Assembly: GCF_003050835.1 (NCBI RefSeq)
Contig: NZ_QAOJ01000007.1
Span: forward strand, 274,840 to 338,839
Origin: Pseudomonas sp. GV071
Lineage (GTDB): Bacteria > Pseudomonadota > Gammaproteobacteria > Pseudomonadales > Pseudomonadaceae
Length of the DNA stretch: 64,000 nucleotides
Reading direction: 5' to 3'
The translations under genes were made by a program, and so were the position numbers. Shown here piece by piece: positions 1 through 8,110 of the stretch. Position 1 is the first letter of the stretch. The number at the start of each line of letters is the position of its first letter. The notes beneath the pieces were generated by a model, which saw only the letters and a program-made list of their open reading frames with translations, was not told the origin of the DNA and ran no database searches.

Positions 1-1
1 C

Positions 2-775
2 TACAAAGTGGTGCTGACCGCCACGCCCTTCACCCTCTGGGGCCTGACCCTGGCGATCTGCCTGGGCTTTCGCAACACGGTGGCCTACCAGCGGTTCTGG
101 GAGGCGCGCACCCTGTGGGGCGAACTGTCGATCGTGACCCGCAACCTGACTCGGCAGATCCTCACCCTGCTGCCGGCGGCGGCCGACAAAGAACGCCGTG
201 TACTGCTCAACCTGCTGATCGCCTTTGGCTACACCCTGAAAGACCAACTGCGCCGCACCGAGCCCAGTGAAGAATTGCAGCGCCTGCTGGACGAACCCAC
301 CCGCCACACCCTCGCCGACAAACAGAACCCGCCCAGCGCATTGCTGCATCGCCTAGGCGAACAAACCATGGAGTTGGCCCGGCAATCCGGCGCCAGCGAT
401 ATCGTCCAGGTGCATCTGGACGAGCAGTTGAACCGCGCGAACTACGTGCTGGGCGGCTGCGAGCGAATCAAGAACACCCCCATCCCCTACCCCTACATTC
501 TGATGCTGCACCGCATCGTGCACTTGTACTGCTTTCTGCTGCCGTTCTGCCTGGTGGACAGCATCGGCTGGTTCACCCCGTTTGCGGTGTGCGTGCTGGC
601 CTATACGTTTTTTGGCCTGGATGCGCTGGGCGATCAGATTGCCGACCCGTTCGACACCCAACCCAATGATTTGCCGCTGGATGCAATGTGCCGCGGGCAT
701 GAAATTGCGGTGCTGGAAATGCTCGGCGAACCGGCGCCGGAGGCAGCACAGCCGGTGAATGGGGTGTTGCTGTGA
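2..775 (+). CDS. Bestrophin-family membrane protein, 5'-truncated by window edge
   Basis: The reading frame is open from the first bases, so the true start lies upstream. The GTG at 8 is internal. What remains (about 257 residues) matches the bestrophin/UPF0187 (YneE-like) family: the early segment with CLGFRNTVAYQRFWEAR is the family's most recognisable motif. It is followed by a soluble helical region and a hydrophobic stretch (HRIVHLYCFLLPFCLVDSIG) near the C-terminal third, then the acidic GLDALGDQIADPF motif. Members are inner-membrane proteins related to eukaryotic anion channels. Bacterial roles are poorly defined. No partner gene is visible downstream: the next gene is convergent. Confidence 0.85.
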   Translation, partial: YKVVLTATPFTLWGLTLAICLGFRNTVAYQRFWEARTLWGELSIVTRNLTRQILTLLPAAADKERRVLLNLLIAFGYTLKDQLRRTEPSEELQRLLDEPTRHTLADKQNPPSALLHRLGEQTMELARQSGASDIVQVHLDEQLNRANYVLGGCERIKNTPIPYPYILMLHRIVHLYCFLLPFCLVDSIGWFTPFAVCVLAYTFFGLDALGDQIADPFDTQPNDLPLDAMCRGHEIAVLEMLGEPAPEAAQPVNGVLL

Positions 776-807
776 CAGTTCGGCGGTGACGGGGCTACCT
801 GGCGGTT

Positions 808-1020
808 TTAACCCTGGCCGTGACGGCGGGTCCACTCGGCGGCGACGTCGCCCATGGTCTGCGGCTCACCGCTGCGGATCCAGGCCATGAAGTCTCGGGT
901 GAGTTTGACGTCCGCGCGGCACTGCTCGGCTAAAAACCGACGCACGTTCTGGGTGGAGCGGTAGTTTTTATCCAGCGGTGTGTGTGCGGTGATGGGGTCG
1001 GCGTGCCAGTCGAAGGGCAT
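808..1020 (-). CDS. Small DUF6434-type protein
   Basis: A 70-residue ORF beginning MPFDWHADPITAHTPLDKNY. The DWH..PIT..T..D.NYR.TQNVRRF pattern and the C-terminal FMAWI....TMGD.A.EW.RR pattern fit the small DUF6434 family, sometimes attached to SAP domains. The function is unknown, and no signal peptide or membrane segment is seen. It is convergent with the bestrophin gene and stands alone, with a REP doublet just upstream. The family name is from memory of the motif; the coding call rests on the conserved pattern. Confidence 0.65.
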   Translation of the reverse strand: MPFDWHADPITAHTPLDKNYRSTQNVRRFLAEQCRADVKLTRDFMAWIRSGEPQTMGDVAAEWTRRHGQG

Positions 1021-1074
1021 GGTGGGGTTCTTCCGTGAAAAGGGAGACGGTGTTGTAACCCAAAACGCGGTGTT

Positions 1075-1145
1075 GTAGGAGCGGCTTTAGCCGCGATCCC
1101 TGCAAACGATGAAATCAACAGCATCGCGGCTGAAGCCGCTCCTAC
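1075..1145. repeat. REP doublet (REPIN)
   Basis: Two inverted copies of the Pseudomonas REP motif, GTAGGAGCGGCTTTAGCCGC (from 1075) and its inverse ending GCTCCTAC at 1145, are separated by about 30 bases. Each can form a hairpin and together they form a longer one. It lies between two minus-strand genes. Confidence 0.9.
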
Positions 1146-1192
1146 GGGACCGTGAGCAGGGCGAATACCCCGTGGGTATCCGCCGACTCAAA

Positions 1193-2011
1193 TCACTGCG
1201 CAATAAAGCCCAACAAATCTTCATTCAGTTGCTGCGCATGGGTTACCGCAAAGCCGTGCGGCGCGCCCTTATACACCTTCAACTGCGCGCCTTTGATCAA
1301 CTGCGCGGCCAGTTTGCCGGTGGTTTCGAACGGCACGATCTGGTCGCCGTCGCCATGGATCACCAAGGTCGGCACATCAATCTTGGCCATATCCGGGCGG
1401 AAGTCAGTGTCAGCAAACGCGGTCACGCAATCCACGGTGCCTTTGAGGGACGCCAGCAAGGCGATATTCAGGGTTTGGGTGAGCACACCATCGGACACCA
1501 CTTGGCCCTGATTGATGCCGTAGAACGGCGTGGCGAAGTCGCTGATAAATTGCGCGCGGTCTTTCAGCAGGCCACCTTTGATGCCGTCAAACACAGACTT
1601 GTCCACCCCCTGAGGGAAGTCTGCCGTCTTGCCGAAAATCGGCGTCACCGCGCCCAGCAGCACCAGCTTGGCGACGCGCGCGGAGCCGTGTTTGCCGATG
1701 TAACGGCTGACATCGCCGCCACCCATGGAGAAGCCCACCAGGGTCACGTCCTTGAGGTCCAGGTGTTCGATCAGTTGGGCGATGTCGTCAGCGAAAGTGT
1801 CGTAGTCGTAACCGGTCCACGGCTGGCTGGAACGGCCGAAACCGCGGCGGTCGAAGGCGATGGTGCGGTAACCGCGGGAGCTCAGGTACTCCATCTGGTA
1901 TTCCCACATATCGGCGTCCAGCGGCCAGCCGTGGCTGAACAGTACGGGCTTACCGCTGCCCCAATCCTTGTAGTAGATCTCGGTGCCGTCTTGGGTTTTG
2001 AACGTGCTCAT
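1193..2011 (-). CDS. Arylesterase / cofactor-free perhydrolase (alpha/beta hydrolase, PFE type)
   Basis: A 272-residue alpha/beta hydrolase close to the Pseudomonas fluorescens arylesterase PFE and cofactor-free haloperoxidases. Visible are the oxyanion-hole region FSHGWP (26-30), the nucleophile elbow GFSMG with Ser95, the catalytic Asp223 in HGDGDQIVPF and His252 in APHGF. This is the complete triad at PFE positions (offset by one because Met1 is counted). The family hydrolyses aryl and lactone esters and has promiscuous perhydrolase activity. No signal peptide, so cytoplasmic. Monocistronic, with a GGAGAG Shine-Dalgarno before ATG 2011. A short GC palindrome follows the stop codon. Confidence 0.93.
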   Translation of the reverse strand: MSTFKTQDGTEIYYKDWGSGKPVLFSHGWPLDADMWEYQMEYLSSRGYRTIAFDRRGFGRSSQPWTGYDYDTFADDIAQLIEHLDLKDVTLVGFSMGGGDVSRYIGKHGSARVAKLVLLGAVTPIFGKTADFPQGVDKSVFDGIKGGLLKDRAQFISDFATPFYGINQGQVVSDGVLTQTLNIALLASLKGTVDCVTAFADTDFRPDMAKIDVPTLVIHGDGDQIVPFETTGKLAAQLIKGAQLKVYKGAPHGFAVTHAQQLNEDLLGFIAQ

Positions 2012-2239
2012 AGGGCTCTCCTGAAGTGTCCATTGTCATCGGGAAGAAAACGCAGCAAGCATCTTCTCTATAACTACTATCTGCCTGGAATATGACGGCG
2101 CATTGGATGGCTGTGCTGGGTTGAAAATTTGCTTACAGAGGTAAGCACGGTTCTCAATTTTGTCGACACAAACCACACACACCAACGCCCTGGGATAAGC
2201 TCGCGGCGCTTACCCCTTTGCCCTCTGCTGGAGCCTTGC

Positions 2240-3295
2240 ATGCGCCTTTCCCGTTTTCTGGTCATCGCCTTTGTGATGCTGCTGGGCAGCAGCACCAGCG
2301 CCCTGGCCCGTGACCAATTTCGCGTGTGCTGGAGCAACGATGCTGGCGCGTTGCCGTGGGGCTATGCGGCGCAGCAGAAGATCGTGGCCAAATGGGCCAG
2401 GAAGTACCGCATCAGCATTGACCTGGTGCGCGTCGACGACGCCACCGATGCGGTCAAGCAATACACCGCAGGCCAGTTCGATGGCTGCACCATGAATAAC
2501 CTCCAGGCCCTGTCCCTGCCCGCCGCAGCCGGAATCGATACCACGGCGCTGCTGATCAATAACTTCTCCGCAGGCAACGACGGCATTCTGCTGCGCGGCA
2601 AAAACCTGCGGGCGCAAGACCTCAAGGGCAAAGAGGTGCATCTGGCGAAAAATTCGGTGGCGCATTACCTGCTGGTACGTGCGCTGGAGTCGGTGCAATT
2701 GAGCGAAGACGATGTGAGCGTAACGCCCACCGCCGAGGCCGATCTGCTGGCTGCCTATGGCGCCGGCGATATCGCCGCAGTGGCGGCCTGGAACCCGACG
2801 CTGGCGCAGCTCAAGGCCGCGGGCGACAGCACCTTGGTGTTCAGCTCGCACCGCATTCCTGGAGAAATAGTCCAGCTGCTCGCGGTCAACACCGACACCC
2901 TGCGCGCCAACCCGGCCCTGGGCCGGGCACTGACCGGGGCGTGGTTCGAAACCATGCAACGGATGCGCGCCACGGACGACAAAGGCGCCGCCACCCTCAG
3001 CGCCATTGCCAAAGGTGCGGGTATCGAGCTGGAAGACTACGAGGCCCAGCGCCGCAAAAACCGCTCGTTCTACTCCGCCCGCAGCGCCGTGACCTTTGCC
3101 GAAAGCCCGGGGCTGCCGGCGGCCATGGAACGGATGAGCGCCTTTGCCTTTAGCCACGGCATGCTCGGCAAAGCCACCAGCGCGCAGAGCATCGGCATCT
3201 CCTTCGCCAATGGCGTGGTGATCGGTAGCCCGGCGAATATCAAACTGCGCTTTGATTCGGCGTTTATGCAGGTGGCGGCGGATGGGCGGTTGTAG
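2240..3295 (+). CDS. Periplasmic substrate-binding protein, NitT/TauT-like, orphan
   Basis: A 351-residue protein. I start it at ATG 2240 rather than the longer in-frame extension, because GGAG precedes this ATG and the product then begins with a clean signal peptide (residues 1-23, cut after ALA). The mature part resembles NMT1/TauA-type solute-binding proteins of ABC importers (TMNNLQALSLPAAAGID and the D..NDGILL segment). No permease or ATPase gene is adjacent, so it either works with a transporter elsewhere or senses a ligand. A hairpin GCTTAC-AGAG-GTAAGC lies at 2131-2146, about 95 bases upstream, and could be an operator. The substrate cannot be read from the sequence. Confidence 0.8.
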   Translation: MRLSRFLVIAFVMLLGSSTSALARDQFRVCWSNDAGALPWGYAAQQKIVAKWARKYRISIDLVRVDDATDAVKQYTAGQFDGCTMNNLQALSLPAAAGIDTTALLINNFSAGNDGILLRGKNLRAQDLKGKEVHLAKNSVAHYLLVRALESVQLSEDDVSVTPTAEADLLAAYGAGDIAAVAAWNPTLAQLKAAGDSTLVFSSHRIPGEIVQLLAVNTDTLRANPALGRALTGAWFETMQRMRATDDKGAATLSAIAKGAGIELEDYEAQRRKNRSFYSARSAVTFAESPGLPAAMERMSAFAFSHGMLGKATSAQSIGISFANGVVIGSPANIKLRFDSAFMQVAADGRL

Positions 3296-3310
3296 ATCGG
3301 TGGTGGATCA

Positions 3311-3422
3311 TCCCCCTCACCCTAGCCCTCTCCCCGAGGGGCGAGGGGACTGATTGGGGTTGCAGCAAGGTCGCAGTTCAGCTCCCCTCTCCCGCCTGCG
3401 GGAGAGGGGCTGGGGGTGAGGG
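3311..3422. repeat. Intergenic CCCTCTCCC/GGGAGAGGG inverted repeat element
   Basis: A C-rich arm (CCCCTCACCCTAGCCCTCTC) and a G-rich arm (GGAGAGGGGCTGGGGGTGAG) flank internal hairpins such as CTCCCGCCTGCGGGAG. A related copy is at 34150-34262. This is a common short interspersed element of Pseudomonas intergenic DNA. Confidence 0.8.
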
Positions 3423-3426
3423 CCGC

Positions 3427-3675
3427 TTAGCGCGCCAGCCCACGCAAATGCAGGAAACCAAACAGCAACACCTGCGCCCGTTCCAGCCACGGAAACGCCT
3501 GGCGCTTGAGGCGGCTGTTGAACAGCAAGGCTTCGCCGACATGGGCGGCGAACAGCACGCCGGTCACCAGTAACAGTGGCCGGTGCAGCGGTTCACCAAA
3601 GGGATAGATGATGTTGAGCAGCGCCATCAGCCAGAACATGGCGAGGGCGCCTTTGAGGAAGGACATCAGGTGCAT
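3427..3675 (-). CDS. DUF1145 small inner-membrane protein
   Basis: An 82-residue protein with two hydrophobic segments (about residues 5-24 and 33-52) and a basic C-terminus. Spacing and residues (LLNIIYPFGEPLHRPL, AAHVGEALLF) fit the DUF1145 family (E. coli YhhL type), whose function is unknown. AAGGAA sits six bases before ATG 3675, which supports this start over the internal ATG at residue 4. Flanked by repeats on both sides, with no operon partner. Confidence 0.75.
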   Translation of the reverse strand: MHLMSFLKGALAMFWLMALLNIIYPFGEPLHRPLLLVTGVLFAAHVGEALLFNSRLKRQAFPWLERAQVLLFGFLHLRGLAR

Positions 3676-3696
3676 GGGTGTTCCTTGTTGGGGTGT

Positions 3697-3913
3697 AGGT
3701 TGAACCCAACGATACGTTGCAACTCAGCCCACTCACCCCGCACTTTTGGGTAGGTTGGGTTGAACGACGTGAAGCCCAACGATACGCCTGAGTCCGCCCC
3801 GCCAGCGCCGCCAAACAGACCACTGCCGTTACCTCTCAATCGTCCTGTGGCAGCGGCAATAGGCCTGAGCGCAACGTATCGTTGGGCTTCGCCTTTAGCT
3901 CAACCCAACCTAC
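3697..3913. repeat. MITE-like inverted repeat with an internal partial copy
   Basis: The arm at 3750-3786 (GTAGGTTGGGTTGAACGACG then TGAAGCCCAACGATACG) recurs inverted at 3875-3913 (CGTATCGTTGGGCTTCGCC then CTCAACCCAACCTAC). A shorter degenerate copy (GTAGGTTGAACCCAACGATA) begins near 3696. The right arm overlaps the last four bases of the DUF1254 gene. There is no transposase; it looks like a non-autonomous repeat. Confidence 0.8.
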
Positions 3914-5292
3914 CGCACCCGCTCGATGGCCGGCATATTCCACTTACCAGACAGAATCGCCGCCTCCGGCCAGTACAGCCGTGCAGTCAGGGCGAAGCCA
4001 CCCTCTTTTGGAATCGGCAGCCAGTTGCCTTGCCATTCGCTGGCCGGGGCATCGGCTTGCAGGATGATATCCAGCGAACCATCGGCGTTGCGTTTGAGCG
4101 CGTCGCGGTCGCCCAGGGCGTAGCGGTTCAAGGGGTTGTCGACCAGGTAGCCGTCGGCGTCGTAGACGGTCACCGACCAGAACGCGCGCACTGGCGGCAA
4201 CTGCCCGGCAGCGAAATGCAGGCGGTAGCGTTGGCCACCTTGCAGCGCGTTGCCCTCACCATCTTTGACGCCATTGGGGTACACCGCGTCTTCGCCCAGG
4301 TTGGCGCCAAACCCGGCCATAGCCACCGCCGCACGCAAGCCGTACTCGCTGCCATAACGACCAACTTGCGCCGGTGGCACCCGCCAGCCGGCTTTCAGGT
4401 CGACCGGGTGGGCGATCACGTCTTGCAGCTTGCGCTCGGCCAGCCAGATACCCAGCGCCACCGCGCGTTGCTGCAGCCAGCCCCACGCCGGCACCTCAGC
4501 CCCGGGCTGCACGCCCAAACGCGCCAGGCCTTGCAGCGCCGGCTGATCCAGGGTGGCCGACGGCGGATTGCTGGCCATCAAGCGCGCCAGGCGTTGGAAG
4601 AAGTCGCGGCTCTCCAGCGCGCGCATCTGGAACAGCGGCGGCACGCCGCGCTCGACCTTCACCGGCGGCACCAGCGACGCCGAACGTTTGCCCTGCTGCC
4701 ACTCACTCAGCGGCGTCAGGCTGATCTGCTGCTGGATGCCGTGCACCGTCTCGTAGTCCGCCACGCCATTGGTTTGCAGTCGGCCGAGCAGCCAGGCAAT
4801 CGCCGTCGGCGAGCGCAATAGCAGCATGCCTTCCGGCACCGTGCCCTTCCAATTCGGCCCGACCAGCAAATAGGTGGCCGCGTCCTTGCCCGTGGTGCGC
4901 GGGCCCAGCGAGGCATAAACGTTGGTCCAGGCATCGAGAAACTGCATCACGTTGTAGCGCTCGGTGGCCGGCATCTCGAACACCAGCGCCTGCTCGCTCA
5001 GGTCCAGCCACGCCACCGAATACAGGGTGTCGACGTTGGGCCGGACGATCTCGCGAAAGTGCGCGTCGGGGAATTTCTGCACGTGCACCAGGTGCTGGGT
5101 AGGCGCCAGGCTGTGGTTAAAGCCGTCGCGGGTGATTTCAGTAATCACCAGCGGGTAGCCAAACACATAACCTTCGGCGGCATCACGAATCACCTGGCGC
5201 TGGCTGAACAGCACGGCAGCCGCCAGCACCACGAGCACCACTAGCGCCAGCACGGTTCTAAACCACAGCCGCGACGTCAGAGGAACGCTCAT
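3910..5292 (-). CDS. DUF1254/DUF1214 domain protein, membrane anchored
   Basis: A 460-residue protein with an N-terminal membrane anchor or uncleaved signal (about residues 10-29). Next comes a DUF1254 domain (roughly 40-180; YVFGYPLVITEITRDGFNH, RPNVDTLYSVAWLDLS, FLDAWTNVYASLGPRTTG) and a C-terminal DUF1214 domain (about 330-450; FWSVTVYDADGYLVDNPLNRYALGD split over two motifs). The family is periplasmic or secreted with unknown activity. Two bases separate it from the alkylsulfatase gene upstream on the same strand, so the two are very probably co-transcribed; a role linked to handling sulfate esters is an inference from that only. Confidence 0.85.
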   Translation of the reverse strand: MSVPLTSRLWFRTVLALVVLVVLAAAVLFSQRQVIRDAAEGYVFGYPLVITEITRDGFNHSLAPTQHLVHVQKFPDAHFREIVRPNVDTLYSVAWLDLSEQALVFEMPATERYNVMQFLDAWTNVYASLGPRTTGKDAATYLLVGPNWKGTVPEGMLLLRSPTAIAWLLGRLQTNGVADYETVHGIQQQISLTPLSEWQQGKRSASLVPPVKVERGVPPLFQMRALESRDFFQRLARLMASNPPSATLDQPALQGLARLGVQPGAEVPAWGWLQQRAVALGIWLAERKLQDVIAHPVDLKAGWRVPPAQVGRYGSEYGLRAAVAMAGFGANLGEDAVYPNGVKDGEGNALQGGQRYRLHFAAGQLPPVRAFWSVTVYDADGYLVDNPLNRYALGDRDALKRNADGSLDIILQADAPASEWQGNWLPIPKEGGFALTARLYWPEAAILSGKWNMPAIERVR

Positions 5293-5293
5293 C

Positions 5294-7081
5294 TCAACGC
5301 ACCGTCAGGCTGATCGGGCTGTCGCTGAAGTCGAAGCAGCCGAGGAAGGTTTTGATATCCAGCAGGTTGCCATCGACCTTCACATCGCCCAGCACCGCGC
5401 CCTTGAGCAGGCTGTTCTGGCCGCTGATAACGGTGTCCAGGTAAGTTTTGTCGAGGGTCAGTTTCAGCGTCGTGCCGTCTGGAATTCCGGGGTGCAACTG
5501 CACCACGCCACGGCGAACTTCCAGGGCCCACTGCTGGTTGATGTCGGGGAACACGAAGCCCAGGGTCAGGTTCACGTCGTTGGCTTTGTCCGGGTCGACA
5601 CGGGTGATCCAGTTCTGCAGGAAGACTTTCACCGGCAGGTTTTTCAGCATATCCGGCGACAGGAAGGTGCCGCGCAAGCGCTTGGCCATTTCCGCCAGTT
5701 GCTCTTCACCCAGGGTGCCTTCCAGCTCCATGGCGCTCATCAGGTACCAGTTGCGCCAGTTGATGTTCATCTGCGCGTAGCCGAGTTTGCGGAAGCTGCG
5801 GGCCTTGATGTCGCGCGCCAGTTTGTCTTCGTGGTCGATGCGGATCACATAGGTGGCGAGCTCCGCCGCCCATTGGTAGTCGCCCTTCAGGTAGGCATCG
5901 CCAGCAGCCAGCAGCACCTTGTCATGGCCCCCCATCAGCTCGACGGTGCGCTTGGCTTTTTCCACCGGAGGAATCGGGTCGAGGTCGACCGGGTCGCCTT
6001 TGAACCAGCCCAGGTAGCCTTCGTAAATCTGCCGCACGCTGTGTTTCACCGTGCCGTAGTACTCACGCAGGTACGGGGTGTAGCCGGCCAGGTGCGGCGG
6101 CAGTTTCACCTTTTCCACCAACTCGTCCGGGGTCAGGCCCTTGTTCATCCAGCGCACGGTCTGGTCGTGGATATAGGCGATGCCGTCGCGGGTCATGCGC
6201 AGCACTTCTTCCACTTGGTCAGCACCACTCACCGGGCGGCCATGGGAGGGCACCAGGTACTGGGCATGGAAGCTGCGCAACAGATCGAGGCTATTCACCC
6301 ACGCCACCGGGTCGCGGAATTTGGCGCCGCGCAGGGTGTGGATGTTCGGCAGGGTCGGGCCCTGGTCCACTTCGGCGCTGAGCAGCACACCGCTGCCGGG
6401 GATGTACATGACGATCTCGTCCGGCGCCTCGCTCGGCGCCCAACGAAACTGCACCGGCAGGCCGGCGATGGTGGTGTCGAGTTGGTCTTTGAAGGTGATG
6501 GTGGGGGCAATGAAGGTGCTCTGCCCACCGACGGCAATCGGACCGATGCCACCGTTCATGTCCTTGCGATCCGCCGCGTTCAGCGCCGCACCGAAGGTGT
6601 AGGCCGAGCGCATGGCCAGGATCGGGCCGACCAGCGCGCCCTGGGTGACCACGTTGTCGAGCAGGGTTTCATGGGCGTAAATCTGCACCTCGCCGCTCTT
6701 CACTTGCTCTTCGCTGACGAAGCCTTTCACACCGTTGATATGGTCGGGGTGAAAGTGGCTGTAGACGATGGCCTTGACCGGCTTGTCGCTGATTTTGCGG
6801 AACTCGGCGAAAACCTTGGCGGACTCTTCTGGCGACTCACCGGTATCGAAAATGATCAGGCCCTCGGGGGCAATCACCATCACGCTGTTGGCGATGCTCC
6901 AACCGACTGCCGAGTAGACGGTGTCGGTAACTTTGTAGATCTGCTTGTTGAACACTTTGGTGTGTTCGGCCAGCTCGGCATTGATCGAGGGCTGAATGGT
7001 TTCGGCAGGCAGGTCGGCAAGAGCCGTCAACGGCAACGCCGCAGCCAGCAGCAAACCGCTGAATCGGTTGAGTGCGCTCAT
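5294..7081 (-). CDS. sdsA: Secreted alkylsulfatase (SdsA1-like metallo-beta-lactamase fold)
   Basis: A 595-residue protein. I place the start at ATG 7081, which gives a signal peptide (residues 1-22, cleaved after ALA) that the longer in-frame extension would bury. The metallo-beta-lactamase domain shows SHFHPDHINGV (His109, His111, Asp113, His114), a second metal-site EVDQGPTLPN and SHGRPV. An alkylsulfatase dimerisation domain and a C-terminal SCP2-like domain follow. Enzymes of this family cleave sodium dodecyl sulfate and related primary alkyl sulfates in the periplasm. The divergent LysR gene matches the SdsA/SdsB arrangement. It is somewhat shorter than P. aeruginosa SdsA1, mainly at the N-terminus, with all domains present. 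Confidence 0.92.
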   Translation of the reverse strand: MSALNRFSGLLLAAALPLTALADLPAETIQPSINAELAEHTKVFNKQIYKVTDTVYSAVGWSIANSVMVIAPEGLIIFDTGESPEESAKVFAEFRKISDKPVKAIVYSHFHPDHINGVKGFVSEEQVKSGEVQIYAHETLLDNVVTQGALVGPILAMRSAYTFGAALNAADRKDMNGGIGPIAVGGQSTFIAPTITFKDQLDTTIAGLPVQFRWAPSEAPDEIVMYIPGSGVLLSAEVDQGPTLPNIHTLRGAKFRDPVAWVNSLDLLRSFHAQYLVPSHGRPVSGADQVEEVLRMTRDGIAYIHDQTVRWMNKGLTPDELVEKVKLPPHLAGYTPYLREYYGTVKHSVRQIYEGYLGWFKGDPVDLDPIPPVEKAKRTVELMGGHDKVLLAAGDAYLKGDYQWAAELATYVIRIDHEDKLARDIKARSFRKLGYAQMNINWRNWYLMSAMELEGTLGEEQLAEMAKRLRGTFLSPDMLKNLPVKVFLQNWITRVDPDKANDVNLTLGFVFPDINQQWALEVRRGVVQLHPGIPDGTTLKLTLDKTYLDTVISGQNSLLKGAVLGDVKVDGNLLDIKTFLGCFDFSDSPISLTVR

Positions 7082-7131
7082 GAAGGATTTTCTTTTGTTG
7101 TTATGGACTGGCGCAGGTTGGCAAAGGCAGA

Positions 7132-7159
7132 CTGATAATTCCAATGCAAAATTATCCAG
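7132..7159. promoter_or_regulatory. LysR-type operator dyad between sdsA and its regulator
   Basis: CTGATAATT (7132-7140) and AATTATCCAG (7150-7159) form an inverted repeat with a 9-base spacer that contains a T-N11-A pattern, the usual LysR-type recognition geometry. It sits in the 97-base gap between two divergent genes. Confidence 0.6.
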
Positions 7160-7178
7160 CTTCTGATGCGAGATTCGC

Positions 7179-8069
7179 ATGAATGACTTACGCCAGCTTC
7201 GCCATTTTGTCGCGGTTGCCGAATACGGCCATTTCGCCCGTGCGGCAGAGGCGATCAACCTCAGTCAACCCGCTCTGTCGCGCAGCATTCAGGCGCTGGA
7301 GGCCAGCCTCGGCTGCCGCCTCCTCGACCGCGGCCCGCGCAACGCCGTGCTCACCGCCCATGGCCAGTTGGTGCTGGAACATGCGCGACGGCTGTTGCAG
7401 GCCAGCCGCTCGTTGCACAACGCGGTCAGCCAACTGGCCAACCTGGAAGCAGGTGAGCTGCGCGTCGGCTGCGGCCCCTACCCTGCCGCGCGCCTGATAC
7501 CGCGAGCACTGGGACAACTGGTGACGCGTTTTCCCAAGGTGCATGTGCAACTGGTGATCGACGGCTGGCTGCCACTGCGCGAGCAATTGCTCAACGACAA
7601 CCTGGAGCTGTTCGTGGCCGATATCCGCGAGTTCGCTGGCGACCCCTTGCTGCATATCGAACCGCTGCGCATCCACCACGGGGTGTTCTTCTGCCGTCCC
7701 GGTCACCCGCTGCTCCGCGAGGCCACTGTCGACCGGGCCATGCTCAGCCGTTACCCCTTGGCCGGCACCCAACTGCCCGACACGGTAGCCGCCGCCCTGG
7801 GGCAACTCAGTGGGCGCCAGCAACTGCTGGAGATCGAGTGCAACAACTTTCTGGTGCTCAAAGCGCTGGTGGCCAGCAGCGACGTGATCAGCATGTCGCC
7901 ATGGGATGTAGTGGCGGACGATGTGCAGAATGGGCGTTTGGCCGTGCTGCCCTTAACCAGCGATCAGCCGGCGCAGCAGTCGGCCTATGGCGTGGTTACC
8001 CGCTCCGGGCACAGCCTGTCGCCTGCGGCGCAGGCGATGCTTGAAGAGATTCGGCGGGAGGATGGCTAA
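7179..8069 (+). CDS. LysR-family regulator, SdsB-like
   Basis: A 296-residue LysR protein with an N-terminal winged helix-turn-helix (residues about 3-62; HFARAAEAINLSQPALSRSI) and a substrate-binding effector domain from about residue 90. It is divergent from the alkylsulfatase gene with a short shared promoter region holding an inverted repeat, as for SdsB, which activates sdsA in response to alkyl sulfates. ATG 7179 is the only sensible start. Activation of the neighbouring sulfatase is inferred from position and family. Confidence 0.88.
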   Translation: MNDLRQLRHFVAVAEYGHFARAAEAINLSQPALSRSIQALEASLGCRLLDRGPRNAVLTAHGQLVLEHARRLLQASRSLHNAVSQLANLEAGELRVGCGPYPAARLIPRALGQLVTRFPKVHVQLVIDGWLPLREQLLNDNLELFVADIREFAGDPLLHIEPLRIHHGVFFCRPGHPLLREATVDRAMLSRYPLAGTQLPDTVAAALGQLSGRQQLLEIECNNFLVLKALVASSDVISMSPWDVVADDVQNGRLAVLPLTSDQPAQQSAYGVVTRSGHSLSPAAQAMLEEIRREDG

Positions 8070-8088
8070 GCGTCTGCATCTGATCTTT

Positions 8089-8110
8089 GTAGGAGCGGCG
8101 GCTACCGCGA
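8089..8110. repeat. Degenerate single REP motif
   Basis: GTAGGAGCGGCGGCTACCGCGA resembles one REP copy with changes in the loop. It overlaps the 3' end of the minus-strand Cache gene and lies between two convergent genes. Confidence 0.5.

Noticed and set aside
5492..7135. Long plus-strand open frame opposite the alkylsulfatase
   Set aside because: High-GC antisense shadow: no domain, His/Gln/Val-biased composition, while the minus strand encodes a complete metallo-hydrolase.
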